From NCBI RefSeq assembly GCF_002234595.1, contig NZ_NMUL01000022.1, forward strand, positions 1 through 64,000: 64,000 nt of DNA, given 5' to 3'. The position numbers and the translations under genes are program-made. Below the pieces are notes generated by a model. The model had not been told where the DNA came from. It saw only the letters and a list, made by a program, of their open reading frames with translations, and did not search any database. Position 1 is the stretch's first letter. Every line of letters starts with the position of its first letter. Source of the DNA: Amycolatopsis vastitatis (GTDB lineage Bacteria > Actinomycetota > Actinomycetes > Mycobacteriales > Pseudonocardiaceae). This document shows positions 22,011 to 30,662 of this stretch, one piece after another.

Positions 22011-23042
22011 TCACGGGCGGCAGGCGTAGATGCAGTTCTGCGGACGCGGGGACCCGAGCACGTCGACGTGCCGGAACCCCGCGTCCGCGAGCATTTCCAA
22101 GGCCTTTTCGGTGCCCCACACGGCGCCCAGTGCGGCGCCGCCCTCGGCCAGCGACGTCGTCGTGCAGTACATCAGGCTGATCGAGTAGGTGAGCGCGGAC
22201 AGGGGGTTCCCGATGTTCTTCTCCAGGTGACTGGAGAAGTTGGTGTCGACCATGAAGAACAGGCCGTCGGGGGCCAGCGTGCCGTGGATCCGGCGCAGCA
22301 CGACGTCCGGTCGGTCCTGGTCGTGGATGGCGTCGAACGCGGTGATGACGTCGTACGGCGGATCGGCGCTCAGCTCCGCGGCGTCGCCGACGGCGAATTC
22401 GGCGTTCGGCAGCCCGGCTTGGTTCGCTTGTTCGACCACAGCCGGGTTGATGTCGAGGCCGGTGAACCGGGACGCGGGAAACACGCGGGCGGCGACCGCG
22501 ATCGCGTTCCCGGTGCCGCAGCCGAGGTCGAGCACCCGGGCCCCGGCCGTCAACCGCTCCTTCAGGCCGGGGACCGCGCCGAAGAAGCCGTCCACCAGGT
22601 GCTCACGGTAGACGTGCTTCCAGCTGTCGCCGGTCTTCGCACCGAGTTTCTCCAGGTAGGGCCCGTACGCCGACCTCGGGACGCCGCCGCCCTCGGCGAA
22701 CGCGCGTTCCAGGTCGGGCAGGATGCCGGTGAACGCGGACAGCGTCAGCAGCGACGGCATCAGGTTCGACGCCGTCTCGCCGAGCAGGAACTTCGCGTGC
22801 CCGGGCGGGAAGGTGTACTCGCGGCCGTCGTAGGTGAAGATCCCGCCGGTGACCATGGCGCCGAGCCATTCGCGGACGTAACGCTCCTGGAGCCCGGCGC
22901 GCTCGGCGAGCCCGGCGCTGGTGGCGGGGCCCTCTGCGGCGGCCGCGAAGAGCCCGGTGCGGTGACCGACCCCGATCAGCATGGTGAGCGCGCTGCCGGT
23001 CATGGTCGCGGTCAGGTGCGCGGCGAAGTCCTTCTCCTCCAT
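22011..23042 (-). CDS. SAM-dependent methyltransferase with winged-helix N-terminus
   Basis: A 343-residue class I methyltransferase. The N-terminal ~120 residues form a dimerisation/winged-helix part (MTGSALTMLIGVGHRTGLF, LAERAGLQERYVREWLGAM). The Rossmann domain has VLDLGCGTGNAIAV (motif I), FTGLDINP and AFDAIHDQDRP. This layout occurs in ubiE-like and small-molecule O-methyltransferases. The ATG at 23042 was chosen because the longer upstream reading runs antisense through the terminator hairpin and the PadR gene in another frame. Substrate unknown. It lies downstream of the PadR gene but is separated from it by a strong hairpin. Confidence 0.86.
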   Translation of the reverse strand: MEEKDFAAHLTATMTGSALTMLIGVGHRTGLFAAAAEGPATSAGLAERAGLQERYVREWLGAMVTGGIFTYDGREYTFPPGHAKFLLGETASNLMPSLLTLSAFTGILPDLERAFAEGGGVPRSAYGPYLEKLGAKTGDSWKHVYREHLVDGFFGAVPGLKERLTAGARVLDLGCGTGNAIAVAARVFPASRFTGLDINPAVVEQANQAGLPNAEFAVGDAAELSADPPYDVITAFDAIHDQDRPDVVLRRIHGTLAPDGLFFMVDTNFSSHLEKNIGNPLSALTYSISLMYCTTTSLAEGGAALGAVWGTEKALEMLADAGFRHVDVLGSPRPQNCIYACRP

Positions 23043-23062
23043 GCCGTCCGACCTTACCGGCC

Positions 23063-23103
23063 GGGGTGGGCGATCCGTCCGATGTGGACGGATCGCCCGC
23101 CCC
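23063..23103 (-). terminator. 18-bp stem hairpin between the PadR and methyltransferase genes
   Basis: Arms 23063-23080 and 23086-23103 pair over 18 bases with one G-T type mismatch and a 5-base loop. It lies just after the PadR stop codon and before the methyltransferase start, so it probably ends the PadR transcript and insulates the next gene. Confidence 0.78.
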
Positions 23104-23110
23104 GGGCCCG

Positions 23111-23920
23111 TCAGGCGTCCTCGTCCTCCAGGCCGGCGTCGGCCAGGACTGCGTAGACGCGGCGGCGCGCGTCGGCGAGGATCTTCTTCACCTCGGCCAC
23201 CTGGGCCTCGGTGCCGGTGTAGCCGACCTGCGCGGCCGCGCCGGACAGCTCCCCGAGCGCGTGCCACAGCGCGGCGAACCGGTCGGCGCCCGGCTCCTCC
23301 TCGGGCTCCTCCCACAGCGCGGCGAACTCGGCCTCGCGCCCGGCGACGTGCTCCCGGCCGGCCTCGGTCAGCTCGGCGACCCGGCGGCCGGCCGCCTCGA
23401 CCGTGTGGACTAGGCCCTCGTCCTCCAGCTGCTGCAGGATCGGGTAGACCGAGCCGGGGCTGGGCCGCCACCGGTCGTGGGTACGCCGCCGGATCTCCTG
23501 CATGAGCTGGTAGCCGTGCATCGGCTCCTCGGCCAGCAGCGCCAGCACGGCCGGGCGCACCGGCCGGGCCGGCGGGCGGCCACCGCCGCGGAACTCCCGC
23601 ACCCGCTGCCACGGGCCGCCGCCACCCCAGCCGCCCGGGCCGCCGAACGAGCCCGGCCCGCCCGGGAACCCGGGGAAGCCCGGTGGCTGCGGTGGCTGGG
23701 GCGGATGTGGCGGGAAGCCGCCCGGCGGCCCCCCGCGCGCCAGTTCGGGGCCGCCGTCCCACTCGCCGTGGCCCGGGATCCCGTGCTCGTGGTGTCCGTG
23801 GCCACCCGGTCCGTGGGGGTCGCCGGGACCGTGGTCCGGGCGGCCGAAACCGCCGTGGCCGCCGAACAGGCCGCCTCCGAAACCGCCGAACGCCCGTCCC
23901 GCTCCGGCACTCGTCACCAT
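23111..23920 (-). CDS. PadR regulator with Gly/Pro/His-rich N-terminal extension
   Basis: A 269-residue protein. Residues ~100-185 are a PadR winged helix (VLALLAEEPMHGYQLMQEI, RPSPGSVYPILQQLEDEGLV, ELTEAGREHV), followed by a helical dimerisation segment. The first ~95 residues are low complexity: FGG/GG repeats, a His-rich patch (GGHGHHEHGIPGHGEW) and a PPHPPQPPQPPGFPGFPGG run. Normal PadR proteins lack this head. The ATG at 23920 follows AAGGAGCGGAAC. The regulator is divergent from the sugar dehydrogenase-like gene, whose promoter it could control in addition to its own. Confidence 0.87.
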   Translation of the reverse strand: MVTSAGAGRAFGGFGGGLFGGHGGFGRPDHGPGDPHGPGGHGHHEHGIPGHGEWDGGPELARGGPPGGFPPHPPQPPQPPGFPGFPGGPGSFGGPGGWGGGGPWQRVREFRGGGRPPARPVRPAVLALLAEEPMHGYQLMQEIRRRTHDRWRPSPGSVYPILQQLEDEGLVHTVEAAGRRVAELTEAGREHVAGREAEFAALWEEPEEEPGADRFAALWHALGELSGAAAQVGYTGTEAQVAEVKKILADARRRVYAVLADAGLEDEDA

Positions 23921-23955
23921 GTTCCGCTCCTTCGTTCGTATCGCCGACATTCGCA

Positions 23956-23965
23956 CGATATATCG
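23956..23965. promoter_or_regulatory. CGATATATCG palindrome upstream of the PadR gene
   Basis: A perfect 10-base A/T-centred palindrome 36 bases upstream of the PadR start, in otherwise GC-rich DNA. PadR proteins often bind A/T-rich symmetric sites at their own promoter, so autoregulation is likely. Confidence 0.45.
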
Positions 23966-24079
23966 CCGGTCGATCGGCTGCAAGGCACTCCGCCGGTCAC
24001 GGAACGGACAATTTCCCCGATCGGGTGCAACTGACGCCCCCGTTCGGGCGACAGCTAACTCACCTGGAAGGGGACCGAC

Positions 24080-26905
24080 ATGGCCTTGGGAAAGGTTCGA
24101 ACCCTCCGCCACGCCCTGGTGGCGGCCGTGCTGGCGGGGGCCCTGCTGCCCGTCGTGTCCACCGAGGCAGGCGCGGCCACGACGCTGCCGCCGGGGTTCG
24201 TGCTGCGGGAGACCGACACGGGTCTCGGCCAGTACCAGCTGACCGACTTCGCCACCTTGCCCGGCGGTTCCCTCCTCGCCACGGCCAAGGACGGCCGGGT
24301 CCGCTGGCTCACCGAGACCGGGACGGGCGGCAAGACGATCGCGACGCTGCCGACCCGCCCCGACGGCGACCTCGGCCTGGTCGGGATCGCCGTCGCCCCG
24401 GACTACGCGACGTCACACTCGATCTACCTGACGCGCTCGATCAACGTCACCGGCGGGTTCGTCATGCGGTTGTCGCGGTTCACCGTCACCGTGGACCCGG
24501 CGGGCACGCCGTCCGGCCTGACCGGCGAACAGTCGCTGTTCGAGGTGCCGGGCTTCTACGACGTCCACGGCATCGACACCGTCATCGCCGCCGCGGACGG
24601 GACGCTGTGGCTGTCGATCGGCGACAGCGCCGACTTCACCAAGGTGGACCCGGGTGCCCTGCGCGCCCAGGACGTCAACCAGCCGTACGGCAAGATCCTG
24701 CACCTCACGGCCGACGGCAAGGGCGTGCCGTCCAACCCGTACTACGACGCGGCCGCCCCGGCGTCGGCCGCGAGCAAGGTGTTCGCGCGCGGGTTCCGCA
24801 ACCCGTTCCGGTTCAGCATCGACCCGAACCTCGGCCTGCCGGTCGCCGGTGACGTCGGCTGGACCGCCTGGGAAGAGGTCGACGTCGTCCAGCGGGGCAG
24901 CAACCAGGGCTGGCCGTGCTGGGAAGGCACCCACCCGATATCGGGTTACAGCGGGCTCGCCGGCTGCGCCGGGGTGGCGAACCAGCCGCCGATCTTCGAG
25001 TACCAGCACGGCAGCGGCACCCTGCAGGGCAACAGCGTCACCGGTGGCATCGTCTACAACGGATCCAGCTACCCGGCCGCCTACCGCGGGGTCTACTTCT
25101 TCGGCGACTACGTGGGACACAAGATTTGGACGATGAAATACGACGACCAGGGCAAGCTCACCCAGGCCCCGTCGGACCCGGCGCCTTTCACCGACATCGG
25201 CGGCCCGGTGAAGTTCGCGGCCGCGGCCAACGGCGACATCGTCTACGCGGACATCCTGTCCGGGAAGCTGCGCCGGCTGAGCTATTCGGCCGGCAACACG
25301 GTTCCGGTGGCGAACGCGTCGTCCACCACCGACCCGGTCACCCGGACCGTCTCCTTCGACGGCTCCGCGTCGGTCGACTACGACAACGACCCGCTCACCT
25401 ACGACTGGAACTTCGGCGACGGCACCACCGCCACCGGCCCCCAGGTGAACCACGCCTACGCGGCGGGCACCGAGACGTTCACCGCGACGTTGACCGTCCG
25501 GGACCCGCTGGGTGCCACCGGCACGACCACCATCGCGGTCGCACCCGGCAACCACACCCCGCAGCTCACCCTGACCACCCCCGGCGACACCGCGACGTTC
25601 GCGGTGAACCAGCAGGTCACCCTGGGCGCGGCCGCGACTGACGCCGAGGACGGCACCCTGCCGGTGACGTGGACGTCCGCGGTCCGGCACTGCCCGAGCG
25701 AAGCGACGTGCCACGCCCACCCCGGCATCGGCGGCACCGGGACGAGCTTCTCGCTGCCGTTCACCGAGCACCCGGACTCCCGCATGGACTTCACCGCGAC
25801 GGTGACCGACAGCGCGGGTGTCACCACGTCCAAGACGTACACGGCCAGGCCGCGCCAGCACCGGATCACCCTCCTCGGCACGCAGCCCGCGGCGCTGAGC
25901 ATCCCGGTCGAGGGCGGCGTCAGCACGGCACTGGTCACCGAGGGCGCCAGCTTCGACGTCGACGCCGCGCCGCTGGGCACCGACGGCGTCTCGAAGTTCA
26001 CCGGCTGGCAGGGCGGACCGGCGACGGCGACGTGGATCGTCACCGTCGGCACGAGCGACCTGACGCTGACGGCGAACTACGCGACCCCGATCGACCAGCG
26101 GTACGACGCCGACGCGGCGTTGCGGGCGAAGCTCGGAGCGCCGACGGCGGCCGAGGTCACCGACGGCACGGTCCGCTACCGCACCTACGCCAACGGACGG
26201 CTGTACTGGAGCGCCGTCGGCGGCACCAAGTACGTCACCGGTCCGGTGCTGACGAAGTACGTCGCCTTCGGCGGGCACGCCAAGCTCGGCCCGCCGACGA
26301 CCGACACCGCGGCCACCCCGGACGGTGTGGCGCAGTACAACCACTTCGTCAACAACGGCAACGTCGGCTCGATCTACTACACGGCCGCGACGGGCGCCCA
26401 CGCGATCTACGGCGAGATCCGCAAGAAGTGGGCCGCACTCGACTACGAACGCGGCCTCGGCTACCCGACCACCGACGAAGCAGGCACGCCCGACGGCATC
26501 GGCCGCTTCAACCACTTCGTCAAGGGCACCAACGTGGGTTCGATCTACTACACGGCCACGACCGGTGCACACGCGATCTACGGCGAGATCCGCAAGAAGT
26601 GGGCCGCACTCGACTACGAACGCGGCCTCGGCTACCCGACCACCGACGAAACGGGCACGCCCGACGGCGTCGGCCGCTACAACCACTTCAGCCTCGGCCA
26701 CTCGATCTACTTCACGGCGGCCACGGGCGCGCACGCGGTGAAGGGCGAGATCCGCAAGCGGTGGGCGGCCCTCGGGTGGGAACGGTCCTACCTGCACTAC
26801 CCGAGGACGGACGAGTACGTGACGAACGGGGTGTACCGCAGCGACTTCCAGGGCGGCTACATCACGTTCACCCTCGCGAGCGGAGCGGTCGACCGTCCCT
26901 GGTGA
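24080..26905 (+). CDS. Secreted PQQ-type sugar dehydrogenase-like protein with PKD and LGFP repeats
   Basis: A 941-residue exported protein. The signal peptide is residues 1-32. A six-bladed glucose/sorbosone dehydrogenase-type propeller covers ~35-410 (LGLVGIAVAPDY, ARGFRNPFRFSID, GSNQGWPCWEG, YFFGDYVGHKIW). A PKD domain follows (VSFDGSASVDYDNDPLTYDW), then an Ig-like region, and from about residue 674 four to five LGFP repeats (KKWAALDYERGLGYPTTDE). The propeller suggests PQQ-dependent oxidation of a sugar; LGFP repeats are known from cell-envelope proteins. AAGGGGACCGAC precedes the ATG. Divergent PadR may regulate it. Whether the PQQ ligands are intact was not checked. Confidence 0.88.
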   Translation: MALGKVRTLRHALVAAVLAGALLPVVSTEAGAATTLPPGFVLRETDTGLGQYQLTDFATLPGGSLLATAKDGRVRWLTETGTGGKTIATLPTRPDGDLGLVGIAVAPDYATSHSIYLTRSINVTGGFVMRLSRFTVTVDPAGTPSGLTGEQSLFEVPGFYDVHGIDTVIAAADGTLWLSIGDSADFTKVDPGALRAQDVNQPYGKILHLTADGKGVPSNPYYDAAAPASAASKVFARGFRNPFRFSIDPNLGLPVAGDVGWTAWEEVDVVQRGSNQGWPCWEGTHPISGYSGLAGCAGVANQPPIFEYQHGSGTLQGNSVTGGIVYNGSSYPAAYRGVYFFGDYVGHKIWTMKYDDQGKLTQAPSDPAPFTDIGGPVKFAAAANGDIVYADILSGKLRRLSYSAGNTVPVANASSTTDPVTRTVSFDGSASVDYDNDPLTYDWNFGDGTTATGPQVNHAYAAGTETFTATLTVRDPLGATGTTTIAVAPGNHTPQLTLTTPGDTATFAVNQQVTLGAAATDAEDGTLPVTWTSAVRHCPSEATCHAHPGIGGTGTSFSLPFTEHPDSRMDFTATVTDSAGVTTSKTYTARPRQHRITLLGTQPAALSIPVEGGVSTALVTEGASFDVDAAPLGTDGVSKFTGWQGGPATATWIVTVGTSDLTLTANYATPIDQRYDADAALRAKLGAPTAAEVTDGTVRYRTYANGRLYWSAVGGTKYVTGPVLTKYVAFGGHAKLGPPTTDTAATPDGVAQYNHFVNNGNVGSIYYTAATGAHAIYGEIRKKWAALDYERGLGYPTTDEAGTPDGIGRFNHFVKGTNVGSIYYTATTGAHAIYGEIRKKWAALDYERGLGYPTTDETGTPDGVGRYNHFSLGHSIYFTAATGAHAVKGEIRKRWAALGWERSYLHYPRTDEYVTNGVYRSDFQGGYITFTLASGAVDRPW
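26399..26650 (+). repeat. 81-bp exact direct repeat inside the LGFP region
   Basis: Bases 26399-26479 and 26570-26650 are identical, 171 bases (57 codons) apart, while the DNA between and around them differs. Such exact identity between protein repeats suggests recent duplication or gene conversion. Confidence 0.9.
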
Positions 26906-26914
26906 GCGGTGCGG

Positions 26915-26946
26915 CGGCCCGTCACCGGAGATCCGGTGGCGGGCCG
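26915..26946. terminator. Bidirectional hairpin between convergent genes
   Basis: Arms 26915-26928 and 26933-26946 pair over 14 bases with one mismatch around an AGAT loop. It occupies the 46-bp gap between the ends of the sugar dehydrogenase-like gene and the LysR gene, so it can serve both. Confidence 0.78.
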
Positions 26947-26951
26947 GCGCG

Positions 26952-27854
26952 TCACCCCGGTCCGGACTTCACCGCCAAGGTCAGCAGCTCGGCCGCCGGG
27001 CCGGCGAGCCGCCGCCCGGCGGGCCACACCGCCCGCAGCACCCGTCCGAGGTCGACGCCGTCCACCGCCACCGGCACCAGGCGGCGGCCCGCCACCTCGC
27101 GCACCACGTCGAGGTCGCTGATCACCGCGGGCCCGGCACCGGCGATCACCGCGTTGCGCACCGCCGAGGCGGAACCCAGCTCCAGCAACGGTTTCACCGG
27201 CCCCGCCCCGGCCCGGCGCAGGGCCGCTTCGACCGTCTCGCGGGTCCCCGAGCCCGGCTCACGCACCACCAGCGGCGTCGCGGCCAGCTCCGCCGCGGTG
27301 AGGGGACGACGGCGCCGCGCCCAGGCGTGCCCGGCCGGGACCACGACGACGAGCCGGTCCACCGCGACGCGGCGGGTGGCCAGGCCCGGCCACGGCCCCG
27401 GCGACTCGACGAAACCGAGGTCGACGCGGCCGCCCGCGACCAGGGCGGCGACCTGCTCGGAGTTCCCCACTTCCAGGCCGACGTCGGTGTCCGGCTCGGT
27501 CCGCTTGACCTCGCCGATCCAGGCCGGCACGAAGTGCTCGGCGAGCGTCATGCTCGCCGCGACCCGCAGCCGCGCGCCGCGCTGGGTGCGCAGGGCCTCC
27601 GCGCCGGTGCGCAGTCCGTCCACTTCGGCCAGCACCCGGTGCGCCCAGCCGGCGATCACCCGGCCGTCCGGGGTCAGCGCCGAGCCGCGCCGGGTCCGGT
27701 CCACCAGGGACAGTCCGAGCTGCCGCTCCAAAGTGGACAGCCGCTTGCTCGCCGAGGGCTGGGCGATGCCGAGCGCGGCGGCGGCCTGGCCGATGCTGCC
27801 GAGGTCGTCGACGAGCACGAGCAGCCGCAGCGAGTCCAGATCGGGTCCGGTCAT
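26952..27854 (-). CDS. LysR-family transcriptional regulator
   Basis: A 300-residue LysR protein. The N-terminal helix-turn-helix is DDLGSIGQAAAALGIAQPSASKRLSTLERQLG. The C-terminal effector domain has the two-lobe pattern (RLRVAASMTLAEHFVPAWI, VDLGFVESPG, VVREPGSGTRETVEAAL). Divergent pairing with a YeiH/UPF0324 gene is a common arrangement for CysB/CbbR-like LysR proteins that control such a membrane protein. Its start codon lies inside the inverted repeat at 27850-27870, so it probably represses itself. Confidence 0.92.
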   Translation of the reverse strand: MTGPDLDSLRLLVLVDDLGSIGQAAAALGIAQPSASKRLSTLERQLGLSLVDRTRRGSALTPDGRVIAGWAHRVLAEVDGLRTGAEALRTQRGARLRVAASMTLAEHFVPAWIGEVKRTEPDTDVGLEVGNSEQVAALVAGGRVDLGFVESPGPWPGLATRRVAVDRLVVVVPAGHAWARRRRPLTAAELAATPLVVREPGSGTRETVEAALRRAGAGPVKPLLELGSASAVRNAVIAGAGPAVISDLDVVREVAGRRLVPVAVDGVDLGRVLRAVWPAGRRLAGPAAELLTLAVKSGPG

Positions 27855-27870
27855 AGCCTCAGTCTATGAC
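27850..27870. promoter_or_regulatory. LysR operator candidate GTCATAG-N7-CTATGAC
   Basis: A perfect 7-bp inverted repeat with a 7-base gap, GTCATAG (27850-27856) and CTATGAC (27864-27870). It fits the T-N11-A LysR box pattern and covers the LysR start codon. It lies in the 70-bp control region shared with the YeiH gene. Confidence 0.7.
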
Positions 27871-27924
27871 CTCCGTCGCGATCGGCGGCTACCGGAAGCA
27901 CCCGCCTGCCGCGACGCTGGAGGC

Positions 27925-28935
27925 ATGGCACTGACGACGGCGAAACCGCTCCTGCCCGGCCTCGCGATCACCGGGCTCGGCGTCGCCGCGGCGTACGGGC
28001 TGAGCTCGGCGTGGCCCGTGGTGGGCGCGCTCACCGTCGCGGTCGTGCTGGGCGTCGTCGCCGGCAGCACGCCGATGCTCGGCGACGAACACCGGCGAGC
28101 GGTCGCCCGCGTCACGAAACGCCTGCTGCGCGGGGGTGTCGTGCTGCTCGGGCTCCAGCTCGCGCTCCCGACGGTGCTCGCGCTGGGTCCCGGCACGCTC
28201 GCCGCCGTCGTGCTGACGGTCGCGGTCACCTTCCTCGGCACGCTCGGCCTCGCCCGGCTGGTCCGGGTGCCCCGCGGGCTCGCCCTGCTGGTCGCCACCG
28301 GGTTCTCGATCTGCGGCGCCTCGGCCATCGCCGCGGTGGAGGGCGTGATCGACCGCGACGACGAAGACGTCGCGGCCGCCGTCGCCCTCGTCACCCTCTA
28401 CGGCAGCTTCGCACTGGCCGCCCTCCCCCTGCTCGCCCACGCCCTCGGCCTGGACGCCACCAGGACCGGCAGCTGGGCCGGGATTTCGGTGCACGAGGTC
28501 GCCCAGGTCGTCGCGGCGGCCGGACCGGCGGGCGCCGCCGCGGCCGGGATCGCGATCGTGGTGAAGCTGAGCCGAGTCGTCCTGCTCGCGCCGGTGGTCG
28601 CGCTGGTCGGCGCCGCCGAACGCACCCGCCGCGACCGCCGCGACTGCCGCGACTGCCGCGACTGCCGCAACGAACAGACGCCGCTGGTGCCGCTGTTCGT
28701 CCTCGGTTTCCTCGCGATGGTCGCCGTCCGCGCCACCGGGCTCGTCCCCGCGTTCGCACTCGACGTCGCGAAGACCGCGTCGACGCTCTTGCTCGCCGGC
28801 GCGCTGTTCGGCCTCGGCTGCGCGGTCCGGCTCGGCACACTGGTGCGCGGCGGTGGGCGCGCGTTGCTCCTGGGGTTCCTCTCCACGCTTCTGGTGCTGG
28901 CGACCGGGTACGGCACCCTGGCCGCGTTCACCTGA
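27925..28935 (+). CDS. YeiH/UPF0324 family membrane protein
   Basis: A 336-residue integral membrane protein with about ten hydrophobic segments. Family features are GVVAGSTPML, the LLRGGVVLLGLQLAL helix, GFSICGASAIAAVEGV and the SWAGISVHEVAQVVAAAG motif. YeiH-type proteins are putative anion or sulfonate transporters, often paired with a LysR regulator as here. The ATG at 27925 follows GGAGGC. A Cys/Arg-rich cytosolic loop (RDCRDCRDCRN, near residue 243) is encoded by a minisatellite and looks like a local expansion. Confidence 0.88.
   Translation: MALTTAKPLLPGLAITGLGVAAAYGLSSAWPVVGALTVAVVLGVVAGSTPMLGDEHRRAVARVTKRLLRGGVVLLGLQLALPTVLALGPGTLAAVVLTVAVTFLGTLGLARLVRVPRGLALLVATGFSICGASAIAAVEGVIDRDDEDVAAAVALVTLYGSFALAALPLLAHALGLDATRTGSWAGISVHEVAQVVAAAGPAGAAAAGIAIVVKLSRVVLLAPVVALVGAAERTRRDRRDCRDCRDCRNEQTPLVPLFVLGFLAMVAVRATGLVPAFALDVAKTASTLLLAGALFGLGCAVRLGTLVRGGGRALLLGFLSTLLVLATGYGTLAAFT
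28633..28668 (+). repeat. In-frame 9-bp minisatellite
   Basis: Three exact GACTGCCGC units (28642-28668) preceded by one variant GACCGCCGC (28633-28641). It encodes D-R-R then D-C-R three times in a loop of the YeiH-like transporter. Length changes keep the frame. Confidence 0.85.
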
Positions 28936-28975
28936 ATTCTTCCTCCTGGCCATGTGTAGTTCGTTATACGCGAGG

Positions 28976-28996
28976 TTGTACGGGTCTTGTACGGGT
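28976..28996 (+). promoter_or_regulatory. Direct repeat TTGTACGGGT upstream of the sialidase gene
   Basis: Two copies of TTGTACGGGT at 28976-28985 and 28987-28996, one helical turn (11 bases) apart, about 52 bases before the sialidase start. They could be activator or repressor half-sites placed on one face of the DNA. Confidence 0.4.
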
Positions 28997-29047
28997 TGTG
29001 TCGACGCTTCTGCCGAGACGTAGACGAATCCGTAGGGAGCTCGAACC

Positions 29048-30553
29048 GTGAAGATCACCCGACTCGCTCAAGGCCTGCTGGCCGGGCTGCTGGGGTGCGC
29101 CGCTGTCGCCGTCCCGGCGGTCGTCGGCGCCGCGGCGGCGCATGCCGACGTGGCCAGCACGCTGGTGTTCAACAAGAACACCGAAGGACATGACTGTTAC
29201 CGCATTCCCACCGTCGTCAAGGCGAACAACGGCGATCTGCTCGCCTTCGCCGAAGGCCGCAACGGCGGCGCCAGCTTCTGCAACGACCTCGGCAAGATCG
29301 ACCTGGTGATGAAGCGCTCCACCGACGGCGGCAAGTCGTGGGGTGCCCTCGACACCGTCATCGAGGCCTTCGGCGATGTGAAGGGCAACCCGGCGCCGAT
29401 CGTCATCCCGGGCAGCAACCGGATCGTGCTGCTGTCCACCATGCAGTGCTTCACCAACCCGTCCTGCGGCCGGATCCCGCGGGTGTCCATCAGCGACGAC
29501 AACGGGAAGACGTGGGCCGCGCCGAAGGTGCTGACCACGGAGCTCGGTTTCGCGAGCGCTCCGGGCTGGCTCGCGACCGGGCCGTCGCACGGCATCGTGC
29601 TGACCCGCGGCGCGCACGCCGGCCGGCTCGTCGCCGGGATGAGCTACACGATCAGCGGCAAGAACACCGGTGCGCTGATCTACAGCGACGACAAGGGCGC
29701 CACCTGGCACCGCGGGGCGACCGACACGTCCACGACGGACCTGATGAACCCGCAGGAGATCAGCGTCACCGAGCTGAAGGACGGCCGGGTCTACGCCGCC
29801 GCGCGCAACGACGCGAACGACGACAACAAGTGCCTGGCGGACGGCACCCACAACCGGGCCTTCGCGATCAGCTCCGACGGCGGCGCGACGTTCAGCTCGA
29901 AGTTCGCCTTCGCCACCGACCTCGTCACCCCCGTCGTCGAGGGATCGACGGCGCGGATGAGCGCCACCGACACCGGCGCGAAGTACAACCGGATCGTGTT
30001 CGCCGCCCCTTCGGTGTGCGACCGCCGCAAGGAGCTGCGGATCCACTCGTCGTTCGACGAGGGCGCCAACTGGACCGGCACCGCGGGCAGCCTGCTCGTG
30101 TGGGGCGAAGACGCGTCCTATTCGGACATGGTGCAGCTGTCCCCGTCGTCGGTCGGTGTGCTGTTCGAGGCGGGGCCGGAGTTCCACGCGAACGACACGA
30201 TCCGGTTCGCGGCGGTCAGCGACACCCAGCTGGGCGCCCCGGCCTGCGGTAGCGGCTACAGCGTGATCGACTCGGCTCCGCTCGGCACGGGTGGCGCCGC
30301 GGGCACGGTGTACCTGTCGTACAACGCGTCGAACGGCCAGAACTGCGTCAGCACGATGAAGAACGCGTCGGCCGGGACGGCGACGGCGACGGCGGCCTAC
30401 CTGGAGGTCAAGGGTTCGGCGCGGCAGACCGACTCGGGTTCGTTCTCCTACTTCGCCGGCCCGGTCAAGGCCGCGGCGGCGGACAAGTGCGTCAAGTGGG
30501 GCGGCGCCGCCGGCGGCGCCGCTTACGACAGCGAGTTCGAACACTGCAGCTGA
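29048..30553 (+). CDS. Secreted exo-alpha-sialidase (GH33-like)
   Basis: A 501-residue exported enzyme. The signal peptide is residues ~1-35 (LLAGLLGCAAVAVPAVV, cleavage near AHA). The sialidase propeller begins with YRIPTVV, the FRIP-type arginine motif, then AFAEGR. Five Asp boxes are visible: STDGGKSW, SDDNGKTW, SDDKGATW, SSDGGATF and SFDEGANW. A candidate Tyr/Glu nucleophile pair lies in the second half (NPQEISVTELKDGRVYAAARND). A short C-terminal Gly/Ala region follows. It would release terminal sialic acids from glycoconjugates outside the cell. No sialic acid catabolic genes are adjacent. Confidence 0.9.
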   Translation: MKITRLAQGLLAGLLGCAAVAVPAVVGAAAAHADVASTLVFNKNTEGHDCYRIPTVVKANNGDLLAFAEGRNGGASFCNDLGKIDLVMKRSTDGGKSWGALDTVIEAFGDVKGNPAPIVIPGSNRIVLLSTMQCFTNPSCGRIPRVSISDDNGKTWAAPKVLTTELGFASAPGWLATGPSHGIVLTRGAHAGRLVAGMSYTISGKNTGALIYSDDKGATWHRGATDTSTTDLMNPQEISVTELKDGRVYAAARNDANDDNKCLADGTHNRAFAISSDGGATFSSKFAFATDLVTPVVEGSTARMSATDTGAKYNRIVFAAPSVCDRRKELRIHSSFDEGANWTGTAGSLLVWGEDASYSDMVQLSPSSVGVLFEAGPEFHANDTIRFAAVSDTQLGAPACGSGYSVIDSAPLGTGGAAGTVYLSYNASNGQNCVSTMKNASAGTATATAAYLEVKGSARQTDSGSFSYFAGPVKAAAADKCVKWGGAAGGAAYDSEFEHCS

Positions 30554-30561
30554 GTTTCTCT

Positions 30562-30601
30562 TCCGCGGTGGCCGGGTCCTGGGGGTCCCGGCCACCGCGG
30601 A
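30562..30601. terminator. 15-bp perfect stem hairpin after the sialidase gene
   Basis: Arms 30562-30576 and 30587-30601 are exact reverse complements around a 10-base loop, 9 bases after the sialidase stop. There is no T-tract. Confidence 0.85.
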
Positions 30602-30662
30602 CCTTGATCGACAGCGCGAAGTAGAGTCCGGGGTCTGTCTTCCCTCCGGACCAAGGAATTCC

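Noticed and set aside
22011..23762. A longer 583-codon version of the methyltransferase
   Set aside because: The extra N-terminus runs antisense-free but in another frame through the PadR gene and the terminator hairpin, and is Arg/Pro/Gly filler. The methyltransferase starts at 23042.
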